From contig NC_081410.1 in assembly GCF_030272615.1 (NCBI RefSeq), positions 225,545,415-225,609,414 on the forward strand: a stretch of DNA of 64,000 bases. The letters run 5' to 3'. The position numbers and the translations under genes are program-made. A model generated the notes under the pieces. It saw only the letters and a program-made list of their open reading frames with translations. It was not told the origin of the DNA and made no database searches. Of the stretch, positions 33,548 to 44,732 are shown one piece after another. Positions within the stretch are counted from its first letter, which is position 1. Each line of letters opens with the position of its first letter. The DNA comes from Cryptomeria japonica (taxonomy: Eukaryota > Streptophyta > Pinopsida > Cupressales > Cupressaceae).

Positions 33548-35218
33548 GGCTTCCAAAACAAGTTGATTGGCTTAATCAAGGAATGTAAAACCACTCTTAA
33601 ATACTCAGTCCTAGTTAACAAAACTCCTAGGGGGTTCTTTGTTGCTGAAAAAGGTGTGAGGCAGGGGGATCCTCTATCCCCATACCTCTTTATAATGTTG
33701 ATTGAAATTTTAGGGAGAAATTTCTTGAACATGGTGGATAGGGGCACTTTGTAGGGGGTTAAGGATGCATCTTCCTTATCTACCTCTTTCCTCTAGCAAG
33801 TCATGAATGACACTATTCTCTTTGGGGTGTCTTCTATGGTGGACGCTAGAAAATGGAAGATCTTTTTTAATAAATATGTTAATGTATCAAGCTAGCATAT
33901 TAACTAAGTGAAGAGTAGTATTTACTTTTTCCACACTAGGGAGGGGATTCAAAACAAAATCAGGAATATATTGGGATGTTAGAGTATGTCTCTCTTGGGC
34001 ACCTACTTGTGCCTCCCTCTAATTGTCAAGGAGGTGGTCCCCTCTTTTTGGAACTCTATCTCAGAAAGACTACAAATAAATCTCGTAGGGTGGAAGGGTA
34101 AACTTCTCAATGAAGCTAGAAAATTGAAATTCATAGCGGCCTCCCTTCAAGGCATACCATTGTACTACCTCTCCCTCTTTAGGATACTTGCCTCATTTGT
34201 TGAATAACTAGAGACAATCCAAAGGAGTGTTTTATGGACAAGGATGAAGGAAAAGAAAATAATGGCCTTGGTTAACTGGGATATGGTTTGCTACCCCAAG
34301 AAATTTGGTGGCTTGGGAATAAGGAAAATTAACCTTCTTTAATAAGAAACTCTTGGAAAAATTGGGATGGCCTCTCCTTAGTTGAGAATGGTTTGTGTAG
34401 AATTACGAGAGCCAAGTACCTAAATTCAATTAGTTTTTTTAGAACCCTTCACTCTAATAGTCTCTCAAGTGGATATTATCAAATGCAGAGGTCTTCTATC
34501 TATGGGATTAAGGTTGCAAATTGGTAATGACCATAATATTTGGTTGTGGAAGGATAATTGGTTAGAAGTTGGGCCCATGTCTTCTCATCCTAATCTTAAG
34601 GCTATTAAAGATAGTACTTTATCTTTCTTTGGTCCTTGGGTGTTTGACTATATCTCTTTGCATAAGGTTTGGTCAGATATTTCACAATGTTGTCAATCCA
34701 AACCCCACATTCTCCATTTGACCACCTAGTTACATCAGTTTTTACAATGCATCAAAATTCTAATCTTTAGTGAGGAGGACTAGTTTTTTCTTGTCCAAAA
34801 ACTCAAAAGGTAATTTCTCTGCCAAATGGGCTTACCTTTTGCTATTGAAAGAAGGTACTTTGAATGAGATTTAGAGGAAAGTTTGGATTCCTCATCTCAT
34901 CCCCAAAGTCAACTTTTTTCTGGTGGATCGTGATGCATAACAAGGTCCTCACACTAGACAATATTATTAAAAGGGGCTTTCAACTCCCCAACAAATGTGT
35001 CTTATGTAAACTTGAGGAAGAATCCATTCCCCAGATTTTATTCCACTGTCAATTCATTTTTGATCTATGGGGTAAAGTTCTTAATAATTTGGAATTCATT
35101 TGGGTCATGAATTATGAACTTGATGCTCATGTCATGGATTGGATTTGTCCCTCCAATCACCCCTTCATTGTTGAACTCTGTAGGCATATCCCGCCACACC
35201 TGGTGTGGAGCCTCTAGA
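33548..35218 (+). pseudogene. LINE A ORF2, RT second half and zf-RVT
   Basis: Continues RT in frame after the copia insertion: GFQNKLIGLIKECKTT, VLVNKTPRGFF, KGVRQGDPLSPYLFIML. A decayed active-site region follows, reading FMNDTILFG at the usual FADDTLLF position (33805). Then ISERLQINLVGWKGKLLN and AASLQGIPLYYLSLF. From about 34860 come HLIPKVNFFWWIVMHNK and the zf-RVT motif CVLCKLEEESIPQILFHC (35000). Several stops and shifts break it up. Compare LINE B, where the same domains read WKGVVLSQAGK and CSLCCREEET. Confidence 0.88.
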
Positions 35219-35399
35219 AGGAGAGTAATAATAGAATATTTAGAGGTGAAGAAAGATCTGTTGATGAGGTGTTTAGTATATTTTCCAAGATACTTCTAGA
35301 GAATATATCTATTTTCATTTGTCCTTATCCCTCTTCTCCCCCTGTGGTTTTTAATGATAGAATGGCCAAGAATTGGACTCTTCCCCCCTTGTATGCTAG

Positions 35400-35878
35400 A
35401 TTTGATAATTCTAAGAGGCTATAGAGGTAGAATACCAGATGGGATCCTCCTATAGAGGGGATACACAAACTCAATTTTGATTGTGTTTCTAGGCTGGGGT
35501 TGGTTGCTACTAGAGGAGTCCTAAGGTCAGAGACTAGTTCTATAGTGGTTTCTTACTCTAGGAGTATTAGAGTTGACATGAGAAACCAAGTTGAGGAAAT
35601 GTCTTTGTTGTGGAGTTTGAATTTTTCACTCTCTATTGGTATCCACAACTTGGATATTGAGGGTTACTCTAAACTTATTATTCACACACTTAATGGTAGT
35701 AATTTAGGTGGCTAGTTAATTGATGTAATAATAAGAGATATTTGAATATTGGTGTTAGGCCTAAATACTTATGTTTAAAAGAAAACTTATAGAGAGGGTA
35801 ATAAAGTGGTTGATTCTATGGAGGATCTCATTGTAGGGTTGGATTGCCTCAAATGTTGGAGGAATGGGAGCTAATTGC
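35400..35878 (+). pseudogene. LINE A ORF2, RNase H domain
   Basis: Reads HKLNFDCVSRLG (35467), TRGVLRSE, a VEEMSLLWSL helix and NLDIEGYSKLIIHTLNG, then a shifted EGNKVVDSMEDL. These match the RNase H of LINE B (ANFDGASKGN, EASAALN, EVDSLNIIKCL, REKNNVVDCL). The first motif has lost several conserved residues. Confidence 0.75.
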
Positions 35879-36888
35879 CAAAAAATATATTAAAAAACTC
35901 CTCTTGGAGGAGAACAAGCTTAATCTTCATTGCAAATGACTAGTTACTAGTTTACCTGGTTATGTGATGTCTTCCTTGGCCTGGTTATTCTATGGAAGAG
36001 GAGGGATCTTTGGGTTTGAATTTCAGTTCCCTTTGGCAAGTAGGGGATTTATACTACTGCATATTTCAAATTTGTGAAATGGCTATTTACGAGAAGGGGC
36101 TTGTTGCTGGGTATTTGGGCATGCCTTGGTGGCGATGTAGGTTGGGCCTTGATTACACTTGGCTTACTATTTGGTGGTTGAGGAGGTTATTGCTAATGGG
36201 AATTCTTAGGTGGATGAGGTGGTGGGACCCATGGGTCATCTTTGATATGTTGATGTCGTGGACCCAGGATTCATGAGCCATGATGATGAGGGGGGATAGT
36301 GAGTGGGGACCGAGTTACACTTGACTTTTGACTTCATGTCAGAGGTGGTTCTTGATGACAAGGATGTTTATGTGGAGGATCATGTGAGATTATAGTGCTT
36401 CCTTTTGGACATATATGATTTGGACTTAGGTCTCGAGGGACAATGGGGATAGTTTTAACTTTTGGTGGAATAATTTCTTTATCAAGAAGATGAGTTGACT
36501 CCCTCATGCAAGGTAGGATTATGTGGCTTTTTTCAAAGATAGCTTAATGATAACTAGTTATCATTTTTCATGTGGTTTTAAGGTTGATATGACTAAAGCC
36601 TTTAAAAATATAATAATATTTTATTGTTTTTCTCTTGGGGCGGGGGCGAGAATGCCAAAAAGTCACCAAAATCTATCATTGGGTACTGCCAGAAATGACT
36701 GGCACATTTTGAATTTATGGGAATGGATTTTTAATTATTATAGCTTATATGCTTCTCCATTTGTAAAGGTGGTCATTTTAAAGGCCCCAAATGCCTTGTT
36801 AGCAACTCATATTAACCTACTAAGTGTGTTAAGTGCTAAGTCTTTGGCATGTATTTGTCTTGTTTTTGTGCTTTTTGTGTTGTCCATA
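35879..36888 (+). other. Spacer between LINE A RNase H and ORF3
   Basis: About 1 kb with Trp-rich ORFs (35992-36276) that match nothing I know. The equivalent spacer in LINE B is only about 180 bp, so an extra insertion or a tandem expansion is likely. It contains repeated TTTGGTGG/TGGGACC motifs. Confidence 0.4.
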
Positions 36889-38340
36889 ATGGGTGAGGAT
36901 AGGGTTCGAATTGAGCCTACTGTGAATTCCAAATTCAAAAAAGACCCTATTGTTTTACATGTTTTCATTGAGGGTGGGGTTGTAGAGTTTTTCTAGGGGA
37001 TTATTGGGTTATGATGAAAATTTGTCATTTCATTTTGTCAAATCTTGGAATGAGAGAAAAGTTTCGATAGGTAGCATTTCGTTTGAAGTTACTGAGGACG
37101 TCATTACCACTGCTATAGACCTTTCCACCAAGGGTAGAGAATGGAAGAGGTAGAGCCATGTTTTAGATAATGAGATCCTAGCCCAGTTCTTTAGGAAAAA
37201 AGAATAATTGGTGAAGACATAGGGGGGCTTTTCTCGCAAAAAATTACCAAATCCATGGAATAAGTTGTGCCTTATGATTATAAAGTTTTTTTTTACTTTA
37301 GAGGGTATGTTTAAGGTTTAATACTTCTATCACTTCCCTCTACTAAACCATTTTCACAATCATGACTTTCTCTCACTCCCTTTTTTCTTGCTTAGTTCAC
37401 TTAAGAGTTCTGTGATTGAAGCCCTAGAGATGGCCAAATCCCATGGTCAAAAATCTATTCCATTCCATCAGGGCTTGATCTTTCATCTATACCATTTTCA
37501 CCTTTCTCTTAGCCCTCCTAAACAATTTTTAACTATTGAACATGAAGCACCTCACTTTGTTTCCCACCCTGCAACTACTATCCTCAACTCTCTGAGGGGT
37601 CAATAGAAAGAAATGTTTAAAATTATCTCTTTCTGTCAAAAAATCCCTCCCGCCCTAGCTCTTCAATGACCCATAATCTTGACCCCACAACTGTTCTGTA
37701 ACAAGTGACCTATGGGGCTGAGAAGAAGAGGATAACCCAAGGTTCAACACCCCCTATCAAAAAACAAAGAATTGAGGTGGATAGTGAGGGTGAATCAGAG
37801 GTTGGGGAGGATGTGAGTATAAGTGTCAGTGTTAGTCATAGGCATTCCAATAGACTGGTCGTTCGCCCGATGGAAATTGTTATGAAACAGAATCTAGTGG
37901 AGTATGAGGAGGACTATGATGAGGAGGATTCGACTAAGAATGAGGATGCAGAGAAAATTAAGGAGACCAAGAATGGCACCTATAAAGCTGACAGTTCAGC
38001 TAAATTGACTAATGAGGATTCAGATCAAAGTTAGAGGACTAAACCCCTAGACCTTACACAGGAAGTGATGCCAAAGGAGGTGGATATTAAAGGGGTGAAT
38101 GTGAATTATTATGCATTGTGTAGGTCTTTGATGACAGAGTTGGATGCACTAAAGAAGAAGGTGACATAGCTGGAATAGAAGATGGTGAATATCTCCAGGT
38201 TTAGTCTGTGAGTGATGCACAATTCAGCCACCTCTATGTGCCTGATGCAAAAGAAGGTTATGGGAAAGGATGCAGATACTGAAGGGAACTATAAGGAACT
38301 ATTCAAGTTCCTTACTAAAAATTAGAGCAATGTGCTCAAG
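36889..38340 (+). pseudogene. LINE A third ORF (ORF3), decayed
   Basis: Starts MGEDRVRIEPTV at 36889, then VEFF-stop and a shifted GYDENLSFHFVKSW and KVSIGSISFEVTEDVITTAI. These align with LINE B ORF3 (KLEDYDKG, SFKLYGVKFKLDAGLISIV). At 37330 FYHFPLLNHFHNHDFLSLPFFL aligns with YHFVLLNHFRHDKKVSLPYYL. At 37705 an acidic tail follows (MTYGAEKKRITQG, PPIKKQRIE, EYEEDYDEED), then a coiled-coil (LMTELDALKKKV). The end reads SATSMCLMQKKV-KELFKFLTKN (38210-38320), shared with 50536-50727. Many stops and shifts: not functional. Confidence 0.75.
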
Positions 38341-38570
38341 TAGGCTAATTAGGCTAGTTTTGTTTGGTCCTTTTGTGCTCTCTTGCTACTTCTAAGGCTC
38401 TGGTTTGATGTTTTATATTGGTTTTAATATGTTGTTAATAATTTATACTCTCAATACTTTAGCTATAGTTTTGTGCTAATGCAATGTTTTTTGTTAATGT
38501 TGCCTATGGGTTATTTGTGTAAGGGCCAACACCCTTGTTTTGTTGCTTTCAAATATCAAAACATTGCTAA
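38341..38570 (+). mobile_element. LINE A 3' untranslated region and terminus
   Basis: Ends GGGCCAACACCCTTGTTTTG then TTGCTTTCAAATATCAAAACATT near 38570. The termini of LINE B (17387) and the LINE piece at 50228 have the same CCCTT-GTTTT-GCT-TTxATxATCAAAA layout. Confidence 0.6.
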
Positions 38571-39846
38571 CCAAACTTGTGTTTTCTAGTTAAATTGGAT
38601 GGTCAATCACACAAATGAATATAATTTTGAATGATAGCAATTAATACACTTCAATAATCAAATCTAACAATTAAGATAAATAATTATCCAACAATTTAAA
38701 AATAATCATTTCGTCAAACTCTTCAAATGTAAATTGAAAATACAAATTAATTATTGTAAATAATACAAAATCTCTAAATAACAATTCACAACTAAAACTA
38801 TCAACAAGTACTAATAATTAATGAACCAATGCATATAAAACTATAAAGTCAAATATGTAAAATTATAAAGTCAAAAAATGGTGAGCCTATATATAAATTG
38901 CAGGTTTAAATGTCCACCCAAACTGAATGCAATAAACAATATTCGTTCAATTCCTTGAAATATTTTGTTATTATATTTTTCATTTTACACAAACTAGTTC
39001 TGATCACCATACAAACAAGGCCATGTTACAGCATAGCTCCTACCTAATGTTGGAAAAATTATCTTACTCTTTGGAAAGTAGAGAATATGAGAGGAGAATT
39101 GACCTGCTGGAATTGTAATTTGTCATTTTATTATTTAACATTTTCTAAATTAAGAATACTAATATAGATTGCTTAAATCAATGAAGACAACTTTAAAATT
39201 TTGTATTTATTTATGGGTGTTTGTAGTGCATTTTGGAAGTATGAAGAGTTCCTAGTGGGCTAGGAACTTGATAATTTAAACCATATAATGCTACGCCAAA
39301 CATTTATTTTGCATGTCAATAAATTATTTGGTACAATTATGTTTTTTAATGTTTCAAAGTGATGCATTCAAATAGAAAATAGTGTGTAAGGAGAAGATGG
39401 GTGATAGGGATATTGAGGGAACATGTAATTTAGTGTGTCAGGGAACTTAAAGTGAAGTACTCTAATTATGGAAAGAGAGATTACATTCAATTGGTAATCC
39501 ACATATGAAAAAATAATATCCAAGAGCAAAAGAGGGAATTGAATCTCGTTTAGTAATATCTCAAACTTTTAAGAATTAAAAGCCTTTTAGTAAGATGTGA
39601 CAAAATCGAATTAATAAACTTGGATACAATTTAAATTTACTAATCAATAAAATATCATCATCTATGTGAATAAAATGAGCAAGTAAAAGATATTCACATG
39701 TTAGAATTAATCATTAGGAATAGTTTAGTTAGAATTAATATTAATATAATATAATTATTATTAAGTTATTAATAAAAATATCATAATATAATTTAACATT
39801 ATATTAAATAATATAATATAAAATATAAATTAGTTAGGACTAATAT
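38571..39846. other. A+T-rich unassigned sequence
   Basis: No gene or clear element is seen. From about 39700 it becomes a degenerate run of TTAATATAATATAAT-type motifs, the same kind of sequence found at 40362-40613 and 58615-58760. Confidence 0.5.
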
Positions 39847-40361
39847 AAATATGATATAATCTAATGGAAAATCTAATGGCAACCGAACCAGTAGAGGAGT
39901 CATCTTCTTTGCTTGTCGACTGGCACTGGTATTGGAGGCTTCTCTTTTTATGAACCAGTCATAAGGACATCATACCAGTATCAAAGCACCGGTACAACAT
40001 AATGGGAAACCAGTTGGCGCAGCTCATCAATGCTCAAACAATCAGATTCACGCTCTTCAGTCGCCACGATAACCGGTTAAGGGGTTTGGTTATTTTTGGT
40101 TTCCTTCAGTCTCATCCCAATCGATTACTCTCTTTTTGGCCCCTAAGAGACTCATTCTATGGGCAGTCCCTATTTATCTCTCCGGATCGGGTGGCTTCTT
40201 CTCATAGCCTCCTTCCTTCTTCGTCACTGTATCTGAGCAAGGATATAGGGTTTTCTTCCTGGTTCTTTCCCTATTGAGCTCTTGAATCAGTTTTCTTATA
40301 TATATATATATATCAGTGGCTTGCCACTTTTGTTTAAAAAATAAAAAAAATATGATATAAT
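39847..40361 (+). mobile_element. Short retroposon with 14-bp target duplication
   Basis: AAATATGATATAAT occurs at 39847-39860 and again at 40348-40361. The enclosed about 487 bp differ sharply in composition from the A+T-rich surroundings and end with (TA)n, then GTTTAAAAAATAAAAAAA. Long duplications plus an A-rich 3' end are hallmarks of target-primed retroposition. The 91-codon frame at 40002-40277 (MGNQLAQLINAQ) matches nothing I know. I see no pol III A/B boxes, so it may be a LINE 3' fragment or a retroposed transcript rather than a tRNA-type SINE. Confidence 0.82.
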
Positions 40362-40613
40362 AATCATTAATATATTAATAATTTATTATTGATAGGAAAA
40401 ATAATTTAATATTTTATTAAAAACAATATAATATAAAAAATAGTTTAGGTAGAGTTTGTATGTTATTAATATAATCTAATATAATATAATAAATAATAAA
40501 ATATAATTTAATTAATAATATAAATATAATATAGAATATAGTTTAATTAGAATTAAAATTTAATATTAAAATTATTTTTAATATTAAATTTTATTTAATA
40601 AATAAAGTAAATA
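40362..40613. other. A+T-rich target sequence
   Basis: Degenerate TTAATATAATATAA sequence with no coding. It resembles the sequence at 58615-58760 on the other side of the inverted-repeat element and is likely the shared target. Confidence 0.5.
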
Positions 40614-40649
40614 TGGGTGAACCCACAATAGTGTGTTACACTTTTTTGG
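40614..40649 (+). repeat. Left terminal inverted repeat
   Basis: TGGGTGAACC is followed by CACAATAGTGTGTTACACTT then TTTTGG. It matches the reverse complement of 58579-58614 with about five mismatches. Confidence 0.85.
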
Positions 40650-40796
40650 ACGAAAGAATTTCACTCTTTTGTCCAAAATCGATTTTTACCCACGTTCTAT
40701 CGAAAGTGACTTTCAATCGAAAGTATTTTATGACAAACTTTCGATCGAATATATGTTTCGATTGAAAGTGTTTTTTTTGTTTTTTTATTAATACTT

Positions 40797-40820
40797 AAAG
40801 GGGTTCGATCGAACCCCTTT
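40797..40820. repeat. Perfect 24-bp palindrome, subterminal
   Basis: Centred on GTTCGATCGAAC with AAAGGG/CCCTTT-type arms. It is the last of several TTCGATCGAA or CAATCGAAAG motifs at 40697-40820, candidate transposase-binding repeats. Confidence 0.8.
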
Positions 40821-40855
40821 ATTTAGGGTTTTTTTAAATAAAAAACCCCAAAAAT

Positions 40856-40881
40856 CCTAACTGTCATTTTTGACAGTTAGG
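40856..40881. repeat. 11-bp hairpin with TTTT loop
   Basis: CCTAACTGTCA, TTTT, TGACAGTTAGG: a perfect stem just inside the left subterminal region. Confidence 0.85.
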
Positions 40882-40912
40882 GACGAATTTTTTGTTGTAG
40901 AGCTCGACGAAG

Positions 40913-40948
40913 ATGCCACTGAACCCCGCCAGTGAACCTCTAAACCAG
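40913..40948 (+). other. Possible first exon on plus strand
   Basis: ATGCCACTGAACCCCGCCAG begins a 12-codon open stretch (MPLNPASEPLNQ) ending CAG before GTTGGG, a usable 5' splice site. It sits about 300 bp inside the left terminal repeat, the mirror position of an exon in a two-gene transposon. No downstream exon was found; speculative. Confidence 0.2.
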
Positions 40949-41007
40949 GTTGGGTGTTTTTGGTTATTTTTTATGTAAATTTTTGTTTTCTATCAAATTG
41001 TAATAAT

Positions 41008-41170
41008 AGGTGTATATACATATATATGCGAGTATATATGTATATATGTAGTTATGTGTGTGTATGTATGTATATATACATATATATGTAGTTATGTGTG
41101 TGTGTGTGTGTGTGTGTATATATACAAAGAGAGGTAGTTATGTTTGTGTGTATATTTATATATACATATG

Positions 41171-41219
<49 letters not shown>

Positions 41220-41236
41220 ATATATACATGTGTATA
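41008..41236. repeat. TA/TG microsatellite
   Basis: Mixed (TATG), (TG) and (TA) runs, including a long pure TG stretch at 41179-41218. The ORFs read through it (41058-41324, 41156-41401) are artefacts of the repeat. Confidence 0.95.
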
Positions 41237-42682
41237 TGTTGGCATATGTGCAGAGTTTGATGACATGATGATAATGTATGTTGTCATTGATGTCAATATG
41301 ATGAAGTGTGAACCGATATCTTGAAGTAAGTAAATTGGCAAGTGAACCAATATGATGAAGTGTGAACCGATATGTTGAAGGAAGTGAACTGGTATATGCA
41401 AAGTTTGTATCGGGGTTTCATTTGATATGACTACCGGTTGGTAGTCTCAGCTTTAGGGTTTCTGGCTGATGCACTCCAAGTTTGTGTGATTCGACCGATG
41501 ACATCCTATGATGAGTTAGCATTGAAATGAAGATTAGATTGCGTTGCCACGTTAGCCTTGTGCGTGTGAAGGATTTCCTTGAGGATCTTAAATGAGAAGA
41601 TTGATTCTATCTACCTTGGGAATGTGAAAAATCTTAGTAAATGGTGGAGAGCGCGTGATGGGTTATCAGCTTTTAGAAGCGGTGAAGAATGGATGATGCA
41701 GAACATCTTGCTATTTTTTCAAGATTGTTTTACCCTATGTAATATGATTAAACGGTCAGGATTGGACTGACTATATTGTTAACCTAGATGCTTAGGGTTT
41801 TAGGTTTTGACCACCGACCTAATTGTTGTCTATAAGGTCAATGATGATTTTTATTTAAAGTTGTTGGCAAATTAATGCATGTGAGGTGATTCTTGCCAGA
41901 CCGGAGAAGTGAGTAGAGATTTGCATCGTGTGATTGCAGATGTAAAGGAACTAAAGTGGATCTGCCTTGGCATTGAGTGTTGTTATCAAATCAGTGTATT
42001 ACCTATTGACTTCTAACCATTTCAGCAGCTGGAAAATCCCTTTACCGGGTAGCTTTAACAGGATTTTTGTAAATCATTTAACAGGGTGACTCAAAATCAT
42101 TGAGTTCTTCAAATCCTCTTGTGAGGTAACCTTTAACAGGGTTTTAACCTCTAACCGGGTATTTAGCCATCCCTTAATTGGGTGATCCCTAGCAGGATCG
42201 GTTCCTAGTAGAACCTATTGTAAAGTCTTTAACCGGACTAGGCTCCTAACAGAGCGGACTTCAAAAGAGTTCAAGAACAACTTGTGGGTATTCATCCCCA
42301 CCGTGGTTTTTCCTAGTTGGGTTTCCACGTGAAAAATTAGTGTGTTATGTGTGATGCTTTTTCATGTGATGGTTTAGTATTTTCTGTTAAGTGGTAATGC
42401 ATGTTGATCTAATGATCATTGTATTTCTAATGTATTACTTGCTTAAGCATATGGAGGAAGTTGAGATGAGATATTAGGTTTTGAGAAGTTCTAAGTGTTA
42501 CCGGTTTATGTCTTTCACAGTCTTATTGTGTTTTACCGGTATTGTCTTGGTTTAGGTTGGTGATGCTATTTGTCACTTAGTGTAGTCTTTGCAGTTTAAG
42601 TTGTCAGAGAAATTTTTGTCTATACTGATTCACCCCCACTCTCAGTACCTATTGAGTATTTATTGTTCATCATTATTCATCA
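41237..42682 (+). mobile_element. Copia solo LTR, family 2, in a microsatellite
   Basis: Starts TGTTGGCATATGTG and ends ATTCATCA, 1446 bp, with the target duplication GTATA at 41232-41236 and 42683-42687. It shares with the family 2 LTRs the GTTGTCATTGATGTCAATATG start region, TGACTACCGGTTGGTAGTCT, CTATAAGGTCxATG, the TTAACxGGG repeats and the CACTCTCAGTACC end. It lacks a primer site and coding sequence. Relative to the elements in the nest it is clearly diverged. Confidence 0.92.
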
Positions 42683-42757
42683 GTATATATACATGTATAT
42701 TACATGTGTATATATATATGTATATGTACATGTGTGTGTGTACACACACACACATAT
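42683..42757. repeat. TA/TG/CA microsatellite, right half
   Basis: Continuation of the array split by the solo LTR. It ends in (TG)n-TA-(CA)n, which is self-complementary. Confidence 0.9.
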
Positions 42758-42868
42758 GTTAATGTTTTATGTTTTATGTTTCATGTTAGAAAAAAATGTA
42801 TTTACATGTATGTTATATGTTGTTTTATGTTTGATTTAAAATGTTATATGTTGATTAGAAAAAGTTGA

Positions 42869-44730
42869 TTTTTTTTTAAGTATAAGGCATAGGCTGCATT
42901 ATATATATTAATATTAAAAAAGTTTACAAAATGCTAGAATTATAGTATTGGCCATTAAATACAAAATTCCATTAAAATGCAATTGTCATAAGATTATCAT
43001 CTTGTCCCTGATATACCACAGTATAGTATAATGAGAAAACTATAAAGATACAAAGTGCGTATACACAAACTAGAAGTTGTTAACAACATATAGCCAAGCC
43101 TATAACATAGAAATTTTTACAAAGCATTAGAAAGCAACTTTATGGAAAACTTGAGTTCATAAATCTATCCACGAGCTTGTTTTTTAGAGGATGAAGCCTC
43201 TCCCATTTCGCCTCCCCTTTTCCTTTTCTTTGCAGATACTTTGACATCTACATCCTTGAGAGATGCTTGAATGTCATGCAATATTGCGTGAGAAAGGAGA
43301 AAGGACAATGCAAAGTATTTATCCTTTAAATCCTTAACTCTGTCCACATCAAGCTCCTATTGATGACTCTATAATGTGAAGTAAAGTTGCCAAGGATGAT
43401 CAGTGCGCAGGGCTACAATAAAAGCATAAAAAATTTCTCCTTTCTTTGTGTGTTTTAAATCCCATCTGGGGAAAAGACCCAAAATATACCCATTGCCAAA
43501 ACCAAAATTATATTTATGGACACATTTGAGCAACTCGCCATGTCGAAGAAAGCCTGGCTAAACAACATCATCCACAATGATTTTGAGAAGGTCATATGAT
43601 TATAAACCATCCAAACTGTTTGACAGAAATATTGAGAGCAGCGGCAAGGGAAATAAAATTCTTGGAGCATGAGGACAAAGGATCCCTTCCCCAATTATAG
43701 TTTTGATAGAATCAAATCGATCAAGGCACAAAAATCTGAAAACTCTGCTAATTTCCCCATCATCAAAGGGTTTTGCAAATGGGAATTCCCCCCTTCTAGA
43801 TTTCACAGGAACCCTATAATTCTTGAAGTAGTGATCCATAATCACAGAACTTTGAAAAGAAGGCAATAGAAATGAAAATTTTGAGTACTACCTAGAAAGA
43901 TGTGTAACCCAAGATATTTGAAATATTTTTAGCCAACAAATTGGTCGAATGCATGTAAAATTGAAGAAAGGATTATTCGTCAGTCATTCAGTGCTAAGAA
44001 GAACCCAAAAACAAAAGCAAAGTGAACCCACATATCACAAAGAGCTTCGGCCACAAAATTTTCTCAAAGACATCGATGGTAGATGTTTTAGAGAATATAT
44101 AAAGGAAACAATGTACGAAGCCATAAATGGAAATCATAGATAGATATTGCAAATCTAGCTCGCATCAAGCAATATTAGAAGTTAAGTTGTCATTCAACAA
44201 TTATATCTGAAAGTGGTAATTGCAAATAATGAAATGCGAGCAGTACTTGAAATGTCAAATCCATTAAAAAATCTCGCCAAGAAATGAATGCTTTTCTATC
44301 CTTGGGTTATGCCAAATTTAGACATGTGGAGTGATGTGATAAACTGACTACATGTGGCCAATGAAGAAGAATGAAACAATGAGGTGGTTCTTGTGTGGGA
44401 TTTGAAAATATCACACAACACATTTTTGAAGTAAATACCAACAAGCATTAATTTCTCCTAACATGTGCCATAATGATTGCATGGAGTTTCATCGGGGATG
44501 GAAAACCATGTCAACTTACAATTTGAATATGAAGCCAATCATTGCCAAGTATACTCATCTTAGAATATTTCAAACGACATTGCAATCCTTTATGCAATTT
44601 GAAGAGAGTCAGCATTAAATGAAAATCCATTTATAAGAATGATGATAGCATAACTTTATCGATAGAAGGTCGACAATAATCCCTGCAAAATAGAACACAT
44701 TAGTAGTAGAGTTATGATAATCTCAATGTA
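42869..44730 (-). mobile_element. Presumed 3' part of LINE C with poly(A)
   Basis: Nine T on the plus strand (42869-42877) would be a poly(A) tail on the minus strand. The distance from the ORF2 stop at 44733 to this tail is about 1.86 kb, almost the same as from the LINE B ORF2 stop to its end. It contains a decayed ORF (43169-43866) and, further upstream, patches that look weakly coding. That it belongs to LINE C is inferred from position and strand. Confidence 0.4.
43169..43866 (-). pseudogene. Decayed ORF with basic C-terminus, unknown
   Basis: One frame of about 233 codons with four stops: MDHYFKNYRVPVKSRRGEF, DDGEISRVFRFLCLD, LLKIIVDDVV, GELLKCVHKYNFGFGNGYIL, then DLKDKYFALSFLLSHAIL. 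It ends SAKKRKRGGEMGEASSSKKQ-ARG. The KKRKR patch and Ser/Lys-rich end resemble the tail of LINE B ORF3 (KKRK, ASSSKKRK), but I cannot align the globular parts. It could be the ORF3 equivalent of LINE C or an unrelated retroposed gene. Confidence 0.4.
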
Positions 44731-44732
44731 AT

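Noticed and set aside
41058..41401. Two overlapping ORFs of 81-88 codons on opposite strands
   Set aside because: They are reads through TG/CA and TA repeats (Tyr-Val-Cys and His-Thr runs) joined to the LTR.
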